Positions 10,640-22,449 of a stretch of 64,000 nucleotides of DNA are shown here, one piece after another. The translations under genes and the position numbers were made by a program. A model generated the notes under the pieces. The model made no database searches, was not told the DNA's origin, and saw only the letters and a program-made list of their open reading frames with translations. The stretch covers positions 643,925 through 707,924 of the forward strand of contig JAPTMU010000062.1 of the NCBI GenBank assembly GCA_028583405.1, in the 5' to 3' direction. Each line of letters opens with the position of its first letter. The first letter of the stretch is position 1. The DNA is from Pogonophryne albipinna. Its lineage: Eukaryota; Chordata; Actinopteri; Perciformes; Artedidraconidae.

Positions 10640-13600
10640 TGTAAACGATGCCTTACCTCTTCAGCTTCCGTCTGGTTTTCTTTGAAGAAAAAGCCTTTAT
10701 GATGAAGAATGTCATGCTCAATTGACATCAGTGTGAGGTTACTGACTCTGTCTTGCTGCATGCTTGAGCGCAGTCTGTTTTTCACCAAGTTGAGAATGAA
10801 CGCTCTCCGCTCACGTTGGTCACTGGCAAAGTGAGGAAGAGCCGTAGAGCTATGTCCATCCATCCATCCATCCATCTTCTTCCGCTTATCCGTGGTCGGG
10901 TCGCGGGGGTAGCAGTTCCAGCAGAGAGCCCCAAACTTCCTTTTCCCTGGCGACATCAACCAGCTCTGACTGGGGGATCCCAAGGCGCTCCCAGGCCAGC
11001 GAAGAGATATAATCCCTCCACCTGGTCCTAGGTCTACCCCTTGGTCTCTTCCCAGCTGGACGTGCCTGGAACACCTCCCTAGGGAGGCGCCCAGGTGGCA
11101 TCCTAACTAGGTGCCCGAACCACCTCAACTGGCTCCTTTCGACGCGAAGGAGGAGCGGCTCAACTCCGAGTCCCTCCCTGATGACCGAACTTCTCACCTT
11201 ATCCCTAAGGGAGACACCAGCCACCCTGCGGAGAAAACCCATCTCGGCCGCTTGTATCCGCGATCTCGTTCTTTCGGTCATGACCCATCCTTCATGACCA
11301 TAGGTGAGGGTAGGAACGAAAATGGCCCGGTAGACAGAGAGCTTTGCCTTCCGGCTCAGCTCCCTTTTCGTCACAACGGTGCGGTAAAGCGACTGCAGTA
11401 CCGCTCCCGCTGCTCCGATTCTCCGGCCCATCTCACGCTCCATTGTTCCCTCACTCGAGAACAAGACCCCGAGATACTTGAACTCCTTCACTTGGGGTAA
11501 GGACTCATTCCCTACTTGGAGTGGACAGTCCATCGGTTTCCTGCTGAGAACCATGGCCTCAGATTTGGAGGTGCTGATCCTCATCCCAGCCGCTTCACAC
11601 TCGGTTGCGAACCGATCCAGTGAGTGAGCTATGTCTGTGTTGGGAAACACTGTATGGAGTTTTCTCCTTCTTAACATGTTCTGTAACTCCACTGCAGACG
11701 TGCTGCTCAACTTCTCCTTTTGTACCAACTCCCTGAAGTTTCCTCCACAAATTCCTCTTCCAAGTCGCTGCAGTATTTTCGTTGCAGGCTCCGCGCTGCT
11801 GAGCGCAGGTCTTGGGGGGAAATCGAGTGAAAGTTTTCACACACGTCATTATATGACTGGTATCTTCGGTCCAGCTCTGACACTAGCCGGTCAATCACAC
11901 GGATAAAGACTGATGTACGGAAGCGACTGCGGCCTGACAGCTCGCACTCAGGCTCAGATGAATCATCAGCCTGGCTCTTTCGTTGAGTGTCTGCTCTGTA
12001 GCTACTCATCGGACACGGTGGGGGACATGTTCTTTGCTGCTGTCTCAAAGTTGTCAAACTGATCCCGTAGGCCTGCTACATATTCACGTGATGACCTGAC
12101 TAGATCCACAGCATTGCAGAGGTCCAATTCCACTGCCTGTCGTGCAGCGCTCACGCCCTGGAAACGTTGGAGAATGGCATTCCACATGTTGCACATTAGT
12201 GCAATTTCCAGTTTATCCAGTTTGTATGCAGTAGCCTGGCCTCCTCTCTTGTGCTCAGATGATGGTGCTCATCATCCACAATGTTGAGCAGAGATTGCTG
12301 GATACAGGCGTAATTCAGACACAGGGCTTTGGTTGCAACAGCATGCGCTGACCATCTTGTATCGGAAAGCGTTTTTAAAGTTTCAATTCTGTGATTTTCA
12401 TTAGGCTGCAAACCCGCCTTGATCCTCTGCCACCGTGAAGTGCTCTTTGATGCAAAGTTAAACAACGCTTGCACAAAACTGAAAAACTGTTCAGTCTCTC
12501 CACAACAGTTAACGCTGTTAATCCCCACCAGATTTAAGGTGTGCGCTGCGCAGGGAACCCACTCTGCCAGTGGGTTCATCTGTTTGATGCGGGCCTGCAC
12601 GCCTTTGTATGTGCCTGACCTGTTGCTAGCATTGTCATAACACTGTCCTCTACAGTTATTGATGTCAATGCCCATGTCTCCTAAAACAACAATTACTGAA
12701 TTGAACAGCGCTTCTCCGGTGTGGCTGGAAATGGGGAGGAATTTGACAAAACGCTCCTCCATACAGCCCTCTGGTGATACGTACCGCAGGATGAATGTCA
12801 GCTGGTCCACATGTGTGATATCTGGCGTGGAGTCCACACTGACAGAGAAATACTTAGCCAGTTTTACTCTGCTGATGACTTCATCCAGCAATCCCTATCC
12901 CATCAGCTGTGTGAGTTCCTCACACACATTTAGTGAGAGGTAGGATGGATTTCCTCTGCCGGCATTTCTGTATTTCTGAATATGGGCTTTTAAAAAAGGA
13001 TCAAACTGACTGATCAGCTCCATGCTACCCAAATAGTTGCCATTGTTGGTGTCCCCAAACCTGTGGCTGTCACCCCTAAAAGCAAGTCCCCGCTCTGCCA
13101 GATACTTGACTACAGTGACAACCCTCTGCAGCACCTGTGTCCAATACTCACACTCCTCATTTCACTGTTTTTTTAGTTCTGAATCCACTGTTCCACGGTC
13201 AGCTGTCTGATTGATGAAGGATACCATGGCTTTCCTGTGCATGTCACAGCTTTCATGTTCGGCTATCCGTTCATTTGCGTGCTTCCAATTAGAGTATCCC
13301 ACGCTGCCAAATGACGTGTCTCTCTTATCGCCAAATAGTTTGCATGCAAAGCAGAAGACACTACCTCGGGATGGTGAGTAACATAGCCACTCCCTGAGCA
13401 TACTCCCAGTTACCCAGCTTGCGCTTGAATAAGCTTCTGGAGAAGTACAAGTCCTCGTCGTCCTCTCCATCTCCTCCAACAGATAATGTCCCTCCTGTCT
13501 GTTTTTCCTCTCCATCGCTATCAGAACCAGACGGCCTACTTGGCTCCGAGGCCCCGCTGCCGCTCGGTACAGAACTCATCTGTCCTTCCTCCTCATCCTG

Positions 13601-13726
13601 GCCTACAGGTTTAAAATAACCTGTAGGCTTCGACATGTTTTGTAATAGCTGCTTGTCTCCAAACTCCTTTTCCCTCAACAATTTCCTTTTCCTAGCGCCA
13701 CTCTCAAACTTTTTCTTCTCCGACAT
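10640..13726 (-). pseudogene. hAT transposase, ZMYM1-like, broken
   Basis: In transcript order: an N-terminal basic and acidic linker (13726-13361); a TTF-type zinc finger with CFACKLFGD and the WKHANERIAEHE...CDMH block (13515-13162); a DUF4371-like region (13134-12895); and the RNase-H-like catalytic region (12891-12196) with SVDSTPDITH, GQCYDNASN and WVPCAAHTLNLV. An alpha-helical spacer follows (12196-11707), then the hAT dimerisation domain, split in two by a Rex3 insertion. At least five frame changes or stops separate these blocks, and the GERSF motif of the dimerisation domain (about 10815) is followed by another frameshift. No intact product is possible. Such genes are annotated as zinc finger MYM-type protein 1-like in fish genomes; this copy is a relic. 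Confidence 0.85.
10857..11625 (-). mobile_element. 5'-truncated Rex3/RTE LINE fragment, 10-bp TSD
   Basis: The minus-strand frame (from 11625 downward) encodes the C-terminal part of a reverse-transcriptase polyprotein: FKYLGVLFSSEG, TYGHEGWVMTERTRSRIQAAEM, then RPRGRPRTRWRDYISSLAWE near the end. A (GGATGGAT)n tail (10857-10875 on plus) is typical of Rex3. GAGCTATGTC occurs on both sides (10847-10856 and 11626-11635), a target duplication. An open frame reads across the duplication into hAT sequence and would give a meaningless chimera. Confidence 0.88.
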
Positions 13727-13739
13727 TTTCTCCTAAACA

Positions 13740-14368
13740 ACCTTCATCTGTCACTCAATCACTCGCAATTTGAATAAGTCACATGTGAAACATATTCTCA
13801 TTCTGATTGGCTGTTAAGTGGAGCCCACGGACTGTTTCGGAGTCATCATTTTTGATGCTGTTGTTATCAATTCAATTCAAAACCTTTATTTATCCTGTGA
13901 CGTCAAGTTACTCCGTGCTCCGCTTGTAATTATGCCGAAGCTTCAAAGTTGTATTTATCTTCTGAATTTGCTGAAACAAGTTTAATATTCTGAAAGCCAA
14001 GACTTTGTTTATTTGAAATCAGATGAAAACAAACTGTAACGGACCCTGCCGTGTTATCTATGATTACTATACTCTTACATTCATAATGTCAGCGGAGGGA
14101 GGGGGGGCTGCGCTGAGGAAGAGCAGAGTGAGTGAGAGCTGACTTCTTCCCTTTACAAGCTTCAAACATGTATTTATCGTGTGATTTTGGAAATAAAAAA
14201 AAGTTTCATATTCTGAAAGCCAAGACTTTGTTTATTTAAAATAAAAAAGAAACACCCGAAATAAAACAATTTGATTTTTTTCTTTTTTTTTTGGCTCATG
14301 ATAGGCCCCCAATCTCCGTAGGCCCCTGGCCTTCAGCCCAGGTCAGCCCGTGCATTAAGGCGGCCCTG
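13740..14368. other. hAT 5' untranslated and right-end region
   Basis: Non-coding interior between the transposase start and the right terminus. TTTGTTTATTT and GAAAGCCAAGACTT blocks occur twice (about 13996 and 14215), an internal duplication. Its end, 14299-14368, is the GC-rich subterminal region with GGCCCC repeats. Confidence 0.6.
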
Positions 14369-14735
14369 ACCCTATCCCTCCGTAGTCTTTCAAGTAGGAG
14401 GAGAAATGCCAGCGTTCCCCTCCGGTTTACAGGCACTGTGGAAATTATATATATAGAATAATTTTGATGATGAATGCATTTTTTACCACTAAAATACAGC
14501 AACACATCTTTGAGTCATGTCGTTTATAACTGGAATATTACAGTTATTATTAACTTTGTCTGCACAAAGTAGCCTGTCCAGGAAATCAAATCCAAATCAA
14601 CAACAACTGCGAGCCGGCAGGCAAGACGCTCCGCTTCTGAAACGCGCCCGGTAGGGTATGACGCCGGAGGAGGCCGGACCAAAACCGCGGCGCAGCCGTA
14701 ACGCGACGCAGACGGACCCGGTGGAATCTAGGGGT

Positions 14736-16019
14736 TACACTGTAGGTGCGCCGCGTTTTGGGGGGGGGGGGGGGTGCGGGTGCAAGTGGAGCCTCGCCGA
14801 TGGGGGTGCCCCCTCAGCACCCCCCCCCTTCCCGCGTCCATTCGCGATGTCTCGCTGTCTCGCAGACCCCACGCAGCAACCAGGAAGCGACCCCAGTAAC
14901 CCAGCTCACACTGTCCGCTCCTCGCAGCAGCGAGCCCCCCAACGTCCCCCCCAACACGGCCCCCAGACCCCACGCAGCATTCTCATCTGTTCGTCATCAC
15001 TGGTGTCACTTCCTGGTTGCTAACAAACACCATTGTAAAACATAATCACTGATGTTCAGCTGTAACGGTGGTGGACTCATCAGAACAGAGTGGGCGAGCT
15101 GACCAATCAGAGCACAGTGGGCACACAGGGAGGGGGGGGGGGAGGAGCTCCAACAAGCCGTGTAGGACAGAGAGTGAATACACAGACTATACAGAGATGC
15201 TGTTTGAGAAACCAATGTGAGTTTAGAACATTGAACAATGTGAATCTATTCTAGTCGAGCTCAACGATGGAACTATGATCAGTAGAAATGGCCAAACACA
15301 AAGACATGAGGACATTGTTGTAAAATAGAGGACATTTTGGTTTAGTGAATTTCTTTTAGAAAGTGTGTGGAAAGCTGAATATAGACATATTTGCACAGTT
15401 GGAACATTTATTAGAAGTCAGGAAATGTTTTGAAGTTAGTCAGGACATTTGAAAAGATAGTAGTTAGAATATCTTAAGAACATAGGGGTAGTTTTGGACA
15501 CAAAGACATGAGAGACATAAGAAGAGACATTTCTGTTCTGTCTCTCATCTCTTTTTGGACCGTTTGAAAAAAAGATCCAGGACACATTTGGAAACTATAG
15601 ACATTTATTAGGAGTCAAGTCAGGTTTAAAAAAAAAGAAGTAAATAAGGTCTTTTGAACATTTGCAAAAAGCAGTAAAAACAAGATTCTTTTATCATGTG
15701 TAAAGTACTTTACGACAAAGAGGGACATTATGGAGCGGATTTGGAAAGACTGAACATTTAATTAGAATTGGAGGATGAAGGGTGTGTCCGGTGCCTTGCT
15801 CGAGGGCACCTCGGCAGTGACCGGGAGGTGAACTGGGACCTCTCCAAATGCCAGACACACATTTATGCATTTAATAGAAGTCACTATCATTTTTGTAAAC
15901 GTATTCATAACATTTGAAAAGATAATTAGGAAAATATCTTCAAAGTTAGAGACAGAATATTAAGACTTTTAGAAAAATGACAATTAGAAAGGAATTCATT
16001 TTTTATATACGAAATCCAA

Positions 16020-16020
<1 letters not shown>
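14736..16020. other. intergenic, repeat remnants only
   Basis: A G-run at 14760-14774 and the block AGTGGAGCCTCGC repeat, in the same orientation, the sequence just left of the outer transposon (9491-9503). A CCTTGCTCGAGGGCACCTCG segment at 15795-15814 looks like a fish SINE/LINE tail fragment. The remainder is AT-rich with several GAGGACATT motifs. No gene was recognised. Confidence 0.5.
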
Positions 16021-16074
<54 letters not shown>

Positions 16075-16075
16075 T

Positions 16076-16130
<55 letters not shown>

Positions 16131-16235
16131 TGTGTGGTGTGTGTGTGTGGTGTGTGTGTGTGTGTGTGTATGTGTGTGTGTGTGTGGTGTGTGTGTGTGT
16201 GTGTGTATGTGTGTGGTGTGTGTGTGTGTGTGTGG

Positions 16236-16291
<56 letters not shown>

Positions 16292-16298
16292 TGTGTGT

Positions 16299-16341
<43 letters not shown>

Positions 16342-16456
16342 TGTGTGTGGTGTGTGTGTGGTGTGTGTGTGTGTGTGTGTGGTGTGTGTGGTGTGTGTGT
16401 GTGTGGTGTGTGTGTGTGTGTGTGTGTGGTGTGTGTGTGTGTGTGTGTGTGTGTGG
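16021..16456. repeat. (GT)n / GTGTGG compound microsatellite
   Basis: About 435 bp of GT repeats, interrupted at intervals by GTGGTGTG and a few GTAT. Open frames on both strands are low-complexity artefacts. Confidence 0.98.
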
Positions 16457-16740
16457 TCTTAGGAAAGCTACATCTTTCTTGATTACTTACAGTATACAAT
16501 ACAGGAAATCTTTGTTTAAAAGTCATGAATATTGAGTCAATTTTTTGAAAAGTTGTGACAGTGTGTAGTCAGATTTTGTTCAGGGTTAGTAAATGTTCGT
16601 ATGGAGGAAATGATAAACCTCTAGAGACGAAGGTCCTCGCATGAAAAGAAAAACGTCTGTCAGTCCACTCGTGTCCCTGAACATGAATTATTTACCATAT
16701 GTTTAGAGACCTCTGTCCAGCGCTGTCAATCATGCTGATA

Positions 16741-16741
<1 letters not shown>

Positions 16742-16814
<73 letters not shown>
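16742..16814. repeat. (GT)n microsatellite
   Basis: Pure GT run of about 36 units. Confidence 0.98.
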
Positions 16815-16816
<2 letters not shown>

Positions 16817-17149
16817 AGTGGAGAGCCTCCAGTATGAGGGACAGGTGAAACGATTATGATTAAATGTATGACGACAGAAGGATGGAAGAGAAAATTGAAA
16901 TTGAAAGAAATTGAATCTGATCGAAAGGGAGAACGAGCACTAAAAATATTTCAAGAATTACAATCACACGCGTTTTTAATTCATGACATCTACAAGAAGA
17001 GAACGGCACCAGAATTTAAAGTCAAAAAGGTTTCATTAATTTTCCTCAAAGCTGAACTCTCCATGGAGCTTTTAATGAAGTTGTGTCTGCATTAGAAGCA
17101 TCAATTAGGACCAATCGATGAGTCATCCTGGGGATATGGAGGATGGGCT

Positions 17150-17738
17150 TTAAAGAGTCCTCTCCTGCTGATGTTCAGGTGTATATCAGTATGTAGTGAC
17201 TCTACTTTAAAGAGTCCTCTCCTGCTGATGTTCAGGTGTATATCAGTATGTAGTGTCTCTACTTTAAAGAGTCCTCTCCTGCTGATGTTCAGGTGTATAT
17301 CAGTATGTAGTGTCTCTACTTTAAAGAGTCCTCTCCTGCTGATGTTCAGGTGTATATCAGTATGTAGTGTCTCTACTTTAAAGAGTCCTCGCCTGCTGAT
17401 GTTCAGGTGTATATCAGTAGGTAGTGTCTCTACTTTAAAGAGTCCTCTCCTGCTGATGTTCAGGTGTATATCAGTATGTAGTGTCTCTACTTTAAAGAGT
17501 CCTCTCCTGCTGATGTTCAGGTGTATATCAGTATGTAGTGTCTCTACTTTAAAGAGTCCTCTCCTGCTGATGTTCAGGTGTATATCAGTATGTAGTGTCT
17601 CTACTTTAAAGAGTCCTCTCCTGCTGATGTTCAGGTGTATATCAGTATGTAGTGTCTCTACTTTAAAGAGTCCTCTCCTGCTGATGTTCAGGTGTATATC
17701 AGTATGTAGTGTCTCTACTTTAAAGAGTCCTCTCAGGT
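17150..17738. repeat. 57-bp minisatellite, about 10 units
   Basis: Units contain TACTTTAAAGAGTCCTCTCC and TGCTGATGTTCAGGTGTATA. The length is 19 codons and both strands remain open through the array. Flanking sequence shows no splice sites or homology to support coding. Units differ by single bases only (for example CTCGCCTGC and CAGTAGGTAG). Confidence 0.96.
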
Positions 17739-17914
17739 GTATATCAGTTGTATTTGAAATACAATCCGGAGTCATCTTTTTTCCACAGAAGTACCAAAAA
17801 ACACAAAGATTAGACCTTTAAAAAAAGGCTACAACAACCCTGACATCTGTAACCATAGCTACAACTTTAAGACCTGGCGTTTCTTTTTGTTGTTGTTGTA
17901 AAGAACACAGTAAC

Positions 17915-18730
17915 CATAGGCGGAGTTTGACATTTGCGCTTGGGGGGGCAAACTTTTTTACTGACGTCAGTTCCAACTATTGCGTGGGGTGCTACGGATA
18001 CAGGAGCAATAAGCGTTCACCACACTGAGTATGACTTTTCCACATACAAACACTCGTGCTGTCATGCACGCCTCATGCCCGCCAGACACACACACTCATA
18101 TGGAAGGGGCGGTCTCTCCCCCAAACAACAGTGCATAACATAACTGTAAAACGTATCGTAACTGTGCACATCTTATACGTATTTGATAACTACTATATCC
18201 CTTGGTTACTTGAACACGCTACAATATTATTAACCAGTGTCCTACCTTAGTGCAGAAGTAGACGCCTTTTTTTACGTTCCGCATATATGTCCACTATCCC
18301 CTCAGGTGACAGCTGTGCAGTTATGTCGTCCTCAATGTGAAGAACAGCAATCGGAAACAAACTGAAATAATACAGCCAAGATGGGCGTACAAGGAAAATC
18401 TTGTTCCTCCCATCGTTGACCGCAGCCAGTTCCGAATTCTCCTCATTGCAGAAAAACTTCTCTCTGAGGCGGCAGATCCGATAGGAGTCAGTGCCAACTG
18501 GAGCATCTTGTATACATTTGGATAGCTCTCCTTTTTAACAGTCTTTCGAAGATGCTCAAGTGCAACAGGTGCGACAGCAGAGGCTTTAACAAGGTCCATC
18601 TCTGCTCCAAGAAGGAGAGGGTGAATTTTGAGCGGCTGTGCGTATTTTTGTACGAGAGGTTCAATTCCATTTTTGTCACATTTAAACAGTGCTGCACATG
18701 CTCGTGCCAGGTCTATGGACTCTCCCGTGA
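17915..18730 (-). mobile_element. hAT relic with C-terminal dimerisation domain
   Basis: A minus-strand frame at 18599-18321 encodes the hAT C-terminal motif: LALTPIGSAASERSFSAMRR followed by IRNWLRSTM. This is the dimerisation region of a ZMYM1-like transposase. Upstream parts are absent or out of frame. The plus-strand left side, TAGGCGGAGTTTGAC near 17917, may be the element's terminus. The tandem array at 18738 follows within about 10 bp of the last recognisable transposase sequence. Confidence 0.7.
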
Positions 18731-18737
18731 ATCGTCA

Positions 18738-20185
18738 AAAGAGACGTTCAAAAGAGACGTCCAAAAGAGACCTTCAAAGAGACGTTCAAAAGAGACGTTC
18801 AAAAGAGACGTTCAAAGAGCCGTTCAAAAGAGACGTTCAAAGAGACCTTCAAAGAGACGTTCAAAGAGACGTTCAAAAGAGACGTTCAAAGAGCCGTTCA
18901 AAAGAGACGTTCAAAGAGACGTTCAAAAGAGACGTTCAAAAGAGACGTTCAAAGAGACGTTCAAAAGAGACGTTCAAAGAGACGTTCAAAAGAGACGTTC
19001 AAAAGAGACGTTCAAAAGAGCCATTCAAAAGAGACGTTCAAAAGAGACGTTCAAAGAGACGTTCAAAAGAGACGTTCGAAAGAGACGTTCAAAGAGACGT
19101 TCAAAAGAGACGTTCAAAAGAGACGTTCAAAGAGACGTTCAAAAGAGACGTTCAAAGAGACGTTCAAAAGAGCCGTTCAAAAGAGACGTTCAAAGAGCCG
19201 TTCAAAAGAGATGTTCAAAAGAGCCGTTCAAAAGAGACGTTCAAAAGAGACGTTCAAAGAGACGTTCAAAAGAGACGTTGAAAAGAGACGTTCAAAGAAA
19301 CGTTCAAAGAGACGTTCAAAAGAGACGTTCAAAGAAACGTTCAAAAGAGACGTTCAAAGAGACGTTCAAAAGAGACGTTCAAAAGAGACGTTCAAAGAGA
19401 CGTTCAAAAGAGACGTTCAAAGAGCCGTTCAAAAGAGACGTTCAAAGAGCCGTTCAAAAGAGACGTGCAAAGAGACGTTCAAAAGAGACGTTCAAAGAGA
19501 CATTCAAAAGAGCCGTTCAAAAGAGCCATTCAAAAGAGACGTTCAAAAGAGACGTTCAAAGAGACGTTCAAAAGAGACGTTCAAAGAGCCGTTCAAAAGA
19601 GACGTTCAAAAGAGACGTTCAAAGAGCCGTTCAAAAGAGACGTTCAAAGAGACGTTCAAAAGAGACGTTCAAAAGAGACGTTCAAAAGAGATGTTCAAAA
19701 GAGACGTTCAAAGAGCCGTTCAAAAGAGACGTTCAAAAGAGACGTTCAAAGAGCCGTTCAAAAGAGACGTTCAAAGAGCCGTTCAAAAGAGACGTTCAAA
19801 GAGACGTTCAAAAGAGACGTTCAAAAGAGACGTTCAAAAGAGACGTTCAAAGAGACGTTCAAAAGAGCCGTTCAAAGAGCCGTTCAAAAGAGCCGTTCAA
19901 AGAGCCGTTCAAAAGAGACGTTCAAAAGAGACGTTCAAAGAGACGTTCAAAGAGACGTTCAAAAGAGACGTTCAAAGGAGATGTTCAAAAGAGCCGTTCA
20001 AAGAGACGTTCAAAGAGACGTTCAAAGGAGACGTTCAAAAGAGCCGTTCAAAGAGTCGTTCAAAGAGACGTTCAAAAGAGACGATCAAAGAGCCGTTCAA
20101 AGAGACGTTCAAAAGAGACGTTCAAAAGAGACGTTCAAAGGAGACGTTCAAAAGAGACGTTCAAAAGAGACGTTCAAAAGAGATG
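18738..20185. repeat. 12/13-bp array (AAAGAGACGTTC), about 115 units
   Basis: Irregular alternation of AAAGAGACGTTC (12 bp) and AAAAGAGACGTTC (13 bp), with frequent AGCC variants. The mix of 12- and 13-mers shifts the frame repeatedly, yet no forward frame gains a stop, so all three plus frames stay open for hundreds of codons (products rich in K, R and S). This is a property of the motif; no domain or homology is present. The motif matches the hAT-like end at 20440-20485 (AAAGAGCCGTTCAAAA). Confidence 0.96.
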
Positions 20186-20189
20186 TATT

Positions 20190-20487
20190 TTTTTTAAAGT
20201 GTCAGTGGAGATTATTTGTTGACCCTGCTTTAAAATATATTTTGGCTTTTCAAATGTTGCATTCCTGCCTAAACCTAACCAATCAGAGTAGGGGCGGGTC
20301 TTCACGGAATACACTTTGGGAACAAAATCAAGTTTTTTTCACGGTTCACTTAAAGGCGAGTGGATTTATGGCAGGCAGTGAACCAACGATAAAAAGAACG
20401 GCTCTCACCAAGTACGACTCGGTTCTCTTTGTTCGTACCAAAGAGCCGTTCAAAATAATCGGATGGTTCGCGAACGCCACATCACTA
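20190..20487. mobile_element. right end of a hAT-like element
   Basis: The sequence GGTTCGCGAACGCCACATCA, followed by CTAG, reads in reverse complement as a hAT-type terminus (TGATGTGGCGTTCGCGAACC). Just inside it lies AAAGAGCCGTTCAAAATAAT, the probable seed of the adjacent tandem array. The left end and the target duplication were not found. Confidence 0.5.
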
Positions 20488-22440
20488 GTTTCATTATCTC
20501 TTTCACACTCTCAACTTTCTTCTACATCTTTTTAAAAATAGACTGTCAGTGAAGACAAAAGCATTTATTAATGTCCATGTTTCCTCATATCTGAATCAGA
20601 GTCAGCTTTATCACCAGGTATGTTGAGACGTACGAGGAATTTGACTTGATGTCGTGGTGCATACAAGTAAAACAAGAAAATAGAGTTATTTAGACACAAT
20701 TAACACTTATAGTTTCATGTCTTGTTACATAAGAATAGATCATATTTGTTAAGTGTTATTATGGGAGAATAACTATTATTGTGGTACTACTGTCTTATTA
20801 GGCCCATATTGAGCTATTAAGACCACATCTCATATACTACAACGTCCTTACTAAAAATAAAGCAATATTTACATTGAAATAGAGTGGAATAAAATACGTA
20901 CTGTCGACTGTTTGACCGTTTAATTGCAGGTTAGTGTTTGTGTGAGTCATCTTGATGTGATGGGGGCTCCAGTCACCATTGCTATCATTATGCTAATTGT
21001 CCATTAGCTTGTTATGCTTTTCACAGACCTTCAGGCAAGTTAAGGGCTCGTTAGTGGCCTTTAGTCTCGTTAGGGGCTCATTAGAGGCCATCGGGGTCCG
21101 AAACACAGCTGTGTGATCAGGAAATGAGTTCCCGGAAAGGAGCTGATGGGAAAACGTTTCAGACGGACAACGTGGCTGTTGGGGAAAAATGCGGCTAAAC
21201 AAGACCAGTCAGTACCTCGTGATCTGCAAATTATTCATTCATTCATCTCTGAAACCACAGCTACCTCCCAAGAGACAGTTGACTTATCAGCTAATGTTCA
21301 AGTGACGAAGGAGGGAATATTGTGGCGTTATAACAGCTTCACCACAGGAGGAGGTGATTGGACAACACTTAAAGGTCCCCTATTATACTGTCTTTCATCA
21401 ATATCTCACAGGTCTCAGATATATCCAGAGCCTGTCTCTGATTGGCTGAAACACCAAACAGATCATTGCAGCATCCCATAATCCCCTCTGTTTCAGCCCT
21501 GTTTCCAAAGTGCTCTGTCTGTTACTTTAAGCCTCTTACACACCAAACTGACACCAAAGAACACCAAACGTCGCTTCACGTCTCTGCGTCTTGGCCAACA
21601 GTCGCACTGGGACACACCGCAAAGACTTCAGCCGACGGCCAAGAAGCACGTACGAACTGCGCATGCGTGAGTGGCAATAACGCTCCTTACCAGCAGGCGG
21701 CGGTAGTGTGTATTCGTCATTCAAAAGAGGCAACAACCGGAAGACAGACTGCGTGATAACCGAGAGAAGAAGAACAGACTGCGTGATATAAACAAACAAC
21801 AAATAGCGTGTTCCATTTTCACTCTACAGCGAGAAGCTCACAGGGCTTTCCCGAACCGAATCAGCACATTGTTATTGTAATGTTGAACTTCCTGCTTCAA
21901 ATGCACAGGAGGAGGTGATTGGACAACACTTTAAAACTGAGTGTTTGCTTCCTGTTTCCCTCCATGAATACGATCTTTCAACCCTCAAACCTAGCTGTGT
22001 CCCATCAGACGAGTTTCACCAATCGTAGCACAGCATTAGTGCCATGTGACTTCACCCAGTTACAAAAACAGTATTCTCAAGCGTTTAAAGAGATGGTGGC
22101 AAAGATGCACAACATGGATATCTCTGGTTCCTCCGGCGAGGAACGTTTAAAAACAAAAAGATAAACGGCCTCGGGGAATATGGAAGCTGAAATGTTAGCC
22201 TGACTTAATCTGTCTGTAGATAAACCTACGTGACTCTGCATGATATGATAATATCATAACAGCAATAAAATCACTGCAGCTGAGCCCAAACATGGCAACT
22301 GGATGAAAGCAAATAGCAGTAACTCCTAAACAGTAACACACTGTACAAAATGGAAATATTGCCAAGTATATTTGGCTAATATCGAGTCAGAATATGTCTT
22401 TAACCTTGACATGAGACTTAATAACTTAAAAAAGTAAGAA
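20488..22440. other. intergenic with dispersed fish repeats
   Basis: No gene was recognised. A 27-bp direct repeat containing AGGAGGAGGTGATTGGACAA occurs near 21343 and near 21905. Segments such as AAAGGTCCCCTATTATACTG (21371) and GCAGGCGGCGGTAGTGTG (21693) look like common fish transposon-derived repeats. Short open frames (up to 111 codons) are unsupported. Confidence 0.5.
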
Positions 22441-22449
22441 TGCAGTGAG

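Noticed and set aside
14658..15045. Pro/Ala-rich ORFs of 99-121 codons
   Set aside because: GC-rich transposon arm and flanking sequence; no homology, and the frame crosses the inverted repeat.
18552..20535. Lys/Arg/Ser-rich proteins of 328-556 residues
   Set aside because: They arise from the 12/13-bp array, which lacks stops in every plus frame; three overlapping equivalents exist and none has a domain.
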